Positions 16,834 to 22,097 of a stretch of 22,097 nt of DNA are shown piece by piece. The DNA is taken from contig MHDQ01000287.1 of assembly GCA_001803565.1 (NCBI GenBank), positions 7,005 through 29,101 on the forward strand, written 5' to 3'. This stretch comes from Nitrospinae bacterium RIFCSPLOWO2_12_FULL_45_22. Its GTDB lineage: Bacteria; 2-12-FULL-45-22. The position numbers and the translations under genes were made by a program. The first letter of the stretch is position 1, and every line of letters begins with the position of its first letter. The notes beneath the pieces are model-generated. The model was not told where the DNA came from, ran no database searches, and was given only the letters and a program-made list of their open reading frames with translations.

Positions 16834-17448
16834 GTGACGGTGAGTAGTGTTCAGGTAAGGGAAACAGATATAGAATCTATTAAAGCCCGGATAAGAGAGG
16901 CTATCTTAGCCAAGCGGAACTCTCAGTCCTTCTCTGAATGTTTGGGGAAGAGCCATAAGATCAAAGAGAAACTATTTAGCTTGCCCGAGTTTAAAGAGAG
17001 CAGCAGGGTAGTATTTTATCTGGCCTTGCCCCAAGAGGTACAGACTAAAGATATGGCGAGAGAAGCGATAGGATTAGGTAAGAAGGTTATCTTGCCCCGT
17101 GTAGCTTCAACCGGTGATACCCTTGTGCTCTCTGAAGTTAGGGATATAGAGAGGGAGTTAGAGCCGGGTATGTTCGGCATATTAGAGCCAAAGGAGGGGT
17201 TTTATCGGCCCGTTACTCTGGCTGAAGCCGAGCTAATTATATTGCCTGGTATCGCCTTTGACCTTCAGGGCCATCGGATAGGTTTTGGCAAGGGTTTTTA
17301 TGACAAATTATTAAGCCAGGCCAATGCCCCCATTTTTACTTTTGGGCTAGCCTTTGAGTTTCAACTTGTACCAGAGATACCTGTGGTGGGGCATGATGTA
17401 AAGATGTGTAAGATTATTACAGAAAAAAGGATTATCTCCTGCGATTAG
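16834..17448 (+). CDS. 5-formyltetrahydrofolate cyclo-ligase
   Basis: 204 residues. It converts 5-formyl-THF to 5,10-methenyl-THF with ATP in one-carbon metabolism. The C-terminal signature LPGIAFDLQGHRIGFGKGFYDKLL contains the conserved D-x3-R-x-G-x-G-x-G-x-YD pattern. The N-terminal IKARIREAILAKRNSQS matches the family's substrate-binding region, with KxxxR. It starts at GTG 16834 with GAAGAGGG upstream. A second GTG at 16840 is the only close alternative. It is separated from rny by 207 bp holding a palindromic repeat, so it is probably a separate unit from the rny run. Confidence 0.93.
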   Translation: MTVSSVQVRETDIESIKARIREAILAKRNSQSFSECLGKSHKIKEKLFSLPEFKESSRVVFYLALPQEVQTKDMAREAIGLGKKVILPRVASTGDTLVLSEVRDIERELEPGMFGILEPKEGFYRPVTLAEAELIILPGIAFDLQGHRIGFGKGFYDKLLSQANAPIFTFGLAFEFQLVPEIPVVGHDVKMCKIITEKRIISCD

Positions 17449-17458
17449 AATATTCATA

Positions 17459-17603
17459 ACCGCAGAGACGCGAAGGGCGCAAAGAAGATAATGGGTTATT
17501 GGGTCATTAGGTCATTGGGTGACTACGTTATTGCGCCATTACTTAATAACCTAATAACCCAATAACGTAATGACCTATTGGCGGTCTTTGCGCCTTTGCG
17601 GTG
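17459..17603. repeat. Long palindromic intergenic repeat
   Basis: Outer arms ACCGCAGAGACGCGAAGG...GCGCAAAG (17459-17484) and CTTTGCGCCTTTGCGGTG (17586-17603) are inverted. Inside, permuted GGGTTATTGGGTCATTAGG-type units face their complements, so the transcript could fold into a cruciform-like structure. This is a dispersed repeat type rather than a terminator: no U-tract follows. Confidence 0.7.
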
Positions 17604-17655
17604 CATAATTTAGTCTAATACTAATGACTAGACATATAGGAGGTGAAACCTAAAA

Positions 17656-19224
17656 GTGGAAACCACTATGATCATTACCATAATTATAGCAACAATTTCT
17701 TTGCTTATAGGGGCAGTTTTTGGCTCTTGGGCAGGGAAGAAACTTATGGGAAAAAAGATGGGTAGAGTAGCGGATATTGCCCGCGAGACTATTGAGAAGG
17801 CCAAGAAGGAGGCCGAGACTAAGCGGAAGGAGCTGGCATTAGAGGCTAAAGAGAAATGGTATAAAGCCAAGACCGATTTCGAGGAAGAAACCAGAGAAAA
17901 ACGACAGGAAGTGCAGAAGCTAGAAAAGAGATTAGCCCAAAAAGAAGAGAATATTGAGAGGAGGATGGGCTTCCTGGAGGCAAAAGAACGGGAAGTCCTT
18001 GGGAAGGAAAAGAAGCTCATGGGGCAGGTGGAGGAGCTAAATGCCAAAAAAACAAGAGTTGACCAGCTTATAGATGAAGAACTGAAAAAGCTGGAGGCTA
18101 TTGCGGGGTTAAGTGCGGCGGAGGCTAAAGAGGAATTAAAACAAAAACTAAAAGGTGAGGCCAGAATAGAAGCAGCTAATATAGTAAAAAAGATCACAGA
18201 AGAAGCTAAAAGTGATGCCGAGAGCAAGGCCAAGGAGATATTAAGCCTGGCTATTCAACGCTGTGCGGCTGATCATATCACCGAGAGCGCTGTTACCGTT
18301 GTAGATCTACCTAGTGACGATATGAAGGGCAGGATTATTGGCCGCGAGGGCCGCAATATCAGGGCCTTAGAAATGGCTACCGGGATTGATTTGGTTATTG
18401 ACGATACTCCAGAAGCCATTGTCCTTTCCGGCTTTGATCCCATAAGGCGGGAGATAGCCCGTATATCATTAGAGCGATTGATGGCCGATGGGAGGATACA
18501 TCCCGGAAGGATTGAAGAAGTGGTAACCAAAGTAAAGAAGGATATGATCAATATTATAAAGGCTGAGGGGGAACAAGCTGCCCTGGAAGTGGCGGTAGAT
18601 GGCCTGCATCCCGAAGAGATCAAGCTCTTAGGTAAATTACGATACCGTACCAGTTATTCCCAAAATGTCTTGCAACATTCTAAAGAAGTGGCTAATCTTT
18701 GTGGGATAATAGCCGCAGAACTGGGGGCAGATATTAAGCTTGCTAAGCGGGCCGGACTGTTGCATGATATTGGTAAAGCCGTTGATCATCAAACCGAAGG
18801 GACTCATACGCAGATAGGGATGGAGCTGGCCGCAAAATATAATGAACCCAAGATAATAGTTGATGCTATAGCCGCTCATCATGAAGATGTAGAAGCTACC
18901 TCTATAGAAGCAGTAATCCTTCAAGCAGCCGATGCCTTATCCGCGGCCCGGCCTGGTGCCCGGCGCGAGATGGTAGAGACCTATATAAAGCGATTGGAAA
19001 AACTGGAAAATATAGCCGATTCTTTCAATGGTGTAGAGAAGGCATTCGCTATTCGAGCAGGCCGGGAGATCAGGATTATTGTCCAACCAGAGAGGATAGG
19101 CGATGCCCAGATAGTCTACCTTTCCCAGGATATCGCGAAGAAGATTGAGGAAGAATTAACCTATCCCGGTGAGATTAAAGTTACCGTTATTAGAGAAACC
19201 CGATCTATCGAGTATGCCAGATAA
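17656..19224 (+). CDS. rny: Ribonuclease Y
   Basis: 522 residues. It is a membrane-anchored endoribonuclease that starts mRNA decay. There is a transmembrane helix at about 6-26, then a long charged coiled coil (30-200), a KH domain with [10 protein letters not shown] (225-234), and an HD domain with H341, H370-D371 (LLHDIGK), H408 (AHHED) and D426 (AADAL). The GTG at 17656 is chosen because AGGAGGTG lies nine to ten bases upstream; an ATG at 17668 is four codons in. It overlaps ymdB by 11 bp. The rny-ymdB pair is conserved in Bacillus and other bacteria. It probably heads the transcript through secD. Confidence 0.96.
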   Translation: METTMIITIIIATISLLIGAVFGSWAGKKLMGKKMGRVADIARETIEKAKKEAETKRKELALEAKEKWYKAKTDFEEETREKRQEVQKLEKRLAQKEENIERRMGFLEAKEREVLGKEKKLMGQVEELNAKKTRVDQLIDEELKKLEAIAGLSAAEAKEELKQKLKGEARIEAANIVKKITEEAKSDAESKAKEILSLAIQRCAADHITESAVTVVDLPSDDMKGRIIGREGRNIRALEMATGIDLVIDDTPEAIVLSGFDPIRREIARISLERLMADGRIHPGRIEEVVTKVKKDMINIIKAEGEQAALEVAVDGLHPEEIKLLGKLRYRTSYSQNVLQHSKEVANLCGIIAAELGADIKLAKRAGLLHDIGKAVDHQTEGTHTQIGMELAAKYNEPKIIVDAIAAHHEDVEATSIEAVILQAADALSAARPGARREMVETYIKRLEKLENIADSFNGVEKAFAIRAGREIRIIVQPERIGDAQIVYLSQDIAKKIEEELTYPGEIKVTVIRETRSIEYAR

Positions 19225-20026
19225 GGTGGAGAGGTTACGGGTCTTATTTGTGGGTGATATTGTGGGCCGGGTGGGCCGGAGGATGATCAAGGAAAACCTC
19301 CCCTCAATTATTTCTGAGTACCAGATAGATTTTTGCCTGGCGAATGGCGAGAATGCCGCAGGCGGCCTGGGCATAACCCCTGAGATTGGCCAACAACTCT
19401 TAGCCACTGGTATCCATGTCCTTACTTCTGGTAATCATATCTGGAGCAAGAAAGAGGTAATGGAGTATATCGCCCGCGAGCACCGCCTCTTAAGACCCGC
19501 TAATTACCCACCGGAGGCGCCAGGAAGCGGTAGTATACTTACTGTCACACCCGGGGGTACCAAAATTGCCGTCATAAACCTCCTGGGCCGAATCTTTATA
19601 GACTATCTGGATTGCCCATTTAAGGCCGTGGAGCGAGAGATTGCCAGGGTAAAAGAGGAGACCCGGGTTATTATTGTTGATATGCATGCCGAGGCTACCT
19701 CAGAGAAAAGCGCTATGGGTTGGTATCTGGATGGGAGAGTAAGCGCCATGATAGGGACTCATACCCATATCCAAACCGCGGATGAAAAGATCCTTCCCCG
19801 GGGCACAGCTTTTATTAGCGATGCAGGGATGACCGGGCCAGCGGAGTCGGTCATAGGCATGGAGCGGGATATGGCTATTCATGGCTTAATTAGCCGGATA
19901 CCTAAAAAGGTTGAGCCTGCTACAGGCCCCGGGCAGTTAGAAGCAGTCATAATTGATATAGACCCCTTGCCCGGGAAAGCCCTGAGTATACAACGATTAC
20001 AGATCAAGGAAAGGAAACAAGATTAA
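19214..20026 (+). CDS. ymdB: YmdB-family metallophosphoesterase (TIGR00282)
   Basis: 270 residues from the ATG at 19214. It is a dinuclear metallophosphoesterase; Bacillus YmdB hydrolyses 2',3'-cyclic nucleotides and affects development and RNA decay. Metal ligands can be placed at D15 (FVGDIVGR), E46 (ANGENAAGG), N74 (TSGNH), H158 (DMHAE), and H183 and H185 (GTHTH). The length matches the family. An upstream GTG-type start at 19169 would extend the protein 15 residues into rny and lacks support; the chosen ATG overlaps the rny stop by 11 bp. Its TAA directly abuts the yajC ATG, so translation is likely coupled. Confidence 0.93.
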   Translation: MPDKVERLRVLFVGDIVGRVGRRMIKENLPSIISEYQIDFCLANGENAAGGLGITPEIGQQLLATGIHVLTSGNHIWSKKEVMEYIAREHRLLRPANYPPEAPGSGSILTVTPGGTKIAVINLLGRIFIDYLDCPFKAVEREIARVKEETRVIIVDMHAEATSEKSAMGWYLDGRVSAMIGTHTHIQTADEKILPRGTAFISDAGMTGPAESVIGMERDMAIHGLISRIPKKVEPATGPGQLEAVIIDIDPLPGKALSIQRLQIKERKQD

Positions 20027-20332
20027 ATGAAAGAGCTAACCCTGGCCCAGGTCAGCCCGGCCTCGTCCATCTTGGTTAATTTTATACCGTTGATACTGAT
20101 TGTCCTTATCTTTTATCTGCTGGTCTTTTTACCTCAGATAAAGAAGCAAAAGCGCCATAGGGAAATGATGAACAGCCTAAAGAAAGGGGATAAAGTAATT
20201 ACTACAGGTGGCATTCATGGGATAGTATCTAAAGTAAAGGATGATATAGCAGTTCTCCAAATAGCGGAGAATGTGAGGATCGAGGTATCTAAGAGCGCTA
20301 TTGCTCAAAGAACGGGAGGGAGTAGCGAATGA
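20027..20332 (+). CDS. yajC: Sec translocon accessory subunit YajC
   Basis: 101 residues. One transmembrane helix (about 16-37) is followed by a KKQKRHREMMNSLKKGDKVITTGGIHGIVSKV cytoplasmic region, the YajC signature. YajC associates with SecDF, and the gene is directly followed by secD: its stop overlaps the secD ATG (ATGA at 20329). It starts at ATG 20027 immediately after the ymdB stop. Confidence 0.94.
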   Translation: MKELTLAQVSPASSILVNFIPLILIVLIFYLLVFLPQIKKQKRHREMMNSLKKGDKVITTGGIHGIVSKVKDDIAVLQIAENVRIEVSKSAIAQRTGGSSE

Positions 20333-21879
20333 AAAAAGATATAATCCGCTGGAAGATCCCATTAATAATCCTGATAGTTGGCGCCGCCCTATTCTATTCC
20401 TTCCCACTGAAAGATAAAATCAAATTAGGTTTGGATTTACGTGGGGGGGTACATTTGGCTCTAGAAGTAGAAGCAGATAAGGCAGTAAGTAGTGCGGTAA
20501 AAAAATATGCCTCAGAAATAAGGGAGCTTATGAATAAGAAAGAGATTGATTACGATTCAGTAGCTAGCAGAGATAGTACCTTAATAATTAAGCTCTTTGA
20601 TGACAAGGCTTTATCCGCTGCGAAAGATATCATGGCTGAATACGCTATCTTTCAGGCGCAGGGTTGGAACAAAGATACCCGGGAGCTAGCGTTTAGCTTA
20701 AAAGAAGCGGCTATAACCGAAATAGAAGGAAATGCCATAGACCAGGCCCTGGAGACCATACGCAGCCGCATAGACCAGTTTGGAGTAGCAGAACCCTCCA
20801 TCCAGCGGGAAGGCAATAACCGGATCATTGTCCAACTCCCAGGCATAGAGGATCCTGAAAGGGCCATGAAACTCATTGGTAAAACCGCCCTGCTGGAGTT
20901 CAAATTGGTGGATGAAGAACATAACATACAGGAGGCACGGGAAGGAAAGATACCCCCGGGCAGTGAAATCCTTTACGAAAAAAAGGTAGATAAAGAGACG
21001 GGCGAGATTACCAAAACTCCTTATCTGTTGAAAAAAGAGGCCCTCCTTACCGGTGATTTTCTTACCGATGCCCATATAAGTATTGACACCCAGTATAACG
21101 AACCTTATGTCTCGATTAGTTTTAATAAGGCGGGCAGTAAGATATTTGCCCGCATTACGGAGCAGAATGTAGGTAAGAGACTGGCCATCATCCTGGACAA
21201 TAATGTCTATTCTGACCCGGTCATAAGGGAAAAGATCCCTAGCGGAAAGGCCCAGATAACTGGTAATTTTACCGAGGAAGAAGCCCGTGATCTGGCTATT
21301 GTATTGCGGGCCGGGGCACTACCCGCACCGATAAAAGTTCAGGAAAACCGCACCGTCGGCCCTTCCCTCGGCCAGGACTCGATTAGCAAAGGATTTAAAT
21401 CAGTAATTATTGGAGGCTTATTGGTCGTTGTTTTTATGGTAGTCTATTATCGGGTCTCGGGATTAGTAGCCAATATAGCCTTACTCTTAAACATCATCCT
21501 GCTCGGTGGGGTGCTGGCTTATTTCCGGGCTACCTTGACCCTGCCTGGCATTGCGGGTATTATCCTGACTATAGGCATGGCGGTAGATGCCAATATCTTG
21601 ATCTTTGAAAGGATAAGGGAAGAATTGAGGCAAGGCAGGCCGGCGCGGGTAGCAATAGAGAACGGGTTTGCCAAGGCATTTTTGACCATTTTGGATGCTA
21701 ACCTGACTACTATCATTGCTGCGATAATCCTTTTTCAATACGGTACTGGGCCGGTAAAGGGTTTTGCCATCACCTTAACCATTGGTATCCTGGCCAGCAT
21801 GTTTACTGCTATCTTTGTCTGTCGGGTAATATTCGACCTACGCCTGGCCAGAAAAGGGATGAAAAAACTGAGTATTTGA
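20329..21879 (+). CDS. secD: Protein translocase subunit SecD
   Basis: 516 residues. SecD works with SecF, using the proton motive force to complete export at the periplasmic side. A first transmembrane helix (about 9-26) is followed by KLGLDLRGGVHLALEV, a SecD signature. The large periplasmic region contains GVAEPSIQREGNNRIIVQLPG and VGKRLAIILDNNVYSDPVI. Membrane segments 2-6 lie from about 355 to 505, with VDANILIFERIREE in the conserved C-terminal part. ATG overlaps yajC by four bases. It ends without a fused SecF half. No secF starts in the following 218 bases. Confidence 0.95.
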   Translation: MKKDIIRWKIPLIILIVGAALFYSFPLKDKIKLGLDLRGGVHLALEVEADKAVSSAVKKYASEIRELMNKKEIDYDSVASRDSTLIIKLFDDKALSAAKDIMAEYAIFQAQGWNKDTRELAFSLKEAAITEIEGNAIDQALETIRSRIDQFGVAEPSIQREGNNRIIVQLPGIEDPERAMKLIGKTALLEFKLVDEEHNIQEAREGKIPPGSEILYEKKVDKETGEITKTPYLLKKEALLTGDFLTDAHISIDTQYNEPYVSISFNKAGSKIFARITEQNVGKRLAIILDNNVYSDPVIREKIPSGKAQITGNFTEEEARDLAIVLRAGALPAPIKVQENRTVGPSLGQDSISKGFKSVIIGGLLVVVFMVVYYRVSGLVANIALLLNIILLGGVLAYFRATLTLPGIAGIILTIGMAVDANILIFERIREELRQGRPARVAIENGFAKAFLTILDANLTTIIAAIILFQYGTGPVKGFAITLTIGILASMFTAIFVCRVIFDLRLARKGMKKLSI

Positions 21880-21915
21880 AGCTGGTATATCGTTCAGAAA
21901 TTAACGTTGCAGTGT

Positions 21916-21991
21916 TGTCATTTCGAGCGAAGCGAGAAATCTTTTTAAAACCAAAGGGTTATTAAGATCTCTCCCTTCGGTCGAGATGACA
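21916..21991. repeat. Palindromic intergenic repeat, second copy
   Basis: Imperfect inverted arms TGTCATTTCGAGCGAAGCG... (21916-21943) and ...CTTCGGTCGAGATGACA (21964-21991), about 28 bp each. It belongs to the same family as the core of 16169-16291. It lies 37 bp after secD and may shape the transcript's 3' end. Confidence 0.65.
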
Positions 21992-22058
21992 TGCTAATTA
22001 AGAAACGCTCTACTAGTGTGACGTTTCATTAAAATGTTTGCAATGCGTAACCAAGTCT

Positions 22059-22086
22059 TTGCCACGAAGTCACAAAGACACAAAAT
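22059..22086. repeat. Partial dispersed repeat at the window edge
   Basis: TTGCCACGAAGTCACAAAG and the bases after it have the CACGAAG/CACAAAGACAC pattern of a common dispersed intergenic repeat. The element continues outside the window, so only one arm is visible. Confidence 0.4.
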
Positions 22087-22097
22087 TTCTAATTCAT

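Overview
The window looks like a chromosomal piece of an uncultured Gram-negative bacterium. It carries lipid A/Kdo genes (lpxI, waaA), Sec translocon genes (yajC, secD), ribonuclease Y with YmdB, a class II prolyl-tRNA synthetase of the short type with a C-terminal zinc domain, and an acyl-CoA dehydrogenase. I cannot name the phylum from this alone. Intergenic spaces hold several families of palindromic or MITE-like repeats.

Positions 1 to about 7510 form an accessory region that I read as a decayed integron with defence-type cassettes, all pointing to the minus strand. Next to the end of waaA is the C-terminal tail of an integron-type tyrosine recombinase (7362-7508) with an in-frame stop and no 5' part. 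A consensus-like promoter (7331-7359) and a hairpin with a U-tract (7246-7279) follow. Then comes a core-like heptamer at 7225-7231 and a large DUF4062-HEAT gene whose 3' end abuts an attC-like site (3051-3122). An IS1380-family element (about 4194-5815) lies inside this gene. Next come a tail-to-tail restriction-modification pair (a PD-(D/E)XK nuclease, and an XRE-HTH/beta-class methyltransferase fusion with an apparently leaderless promoter) and a second PD-(D/E)XK nuclease gene. That gene ends 11 nt before a well-formed attC hairpin (72-130). The first codons of a PIN-domain gene run off the left edge.

Positions 7516-10714 (minus strand) hold a Gfo/Idh/MocA oxidoreductase, lpxI and waaA, probably one lipid A/Kdo operon. 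proS (plus) diverges from it and ends tail-to-tail with dtd. dtd lies downstream of a LUD-domain gene and appears to have a one-base frameshift at its start. A hypothetical 139-residue protein bracketed by inverted repeats and an acyl-CoA dehydrogenase with a C-terminal extension follow.

Positions 15818-16833 have no gene I can recognise and contain repeat elements. From 16834 the plus strand carries 5-formyltetrahydrofolate cyclo-ligase, a palindromic repeat, then the tightly packed rny-ymdB-yajC-secD run. No secF follows secD within the remaining 218 bases, which are occupied by repeats.
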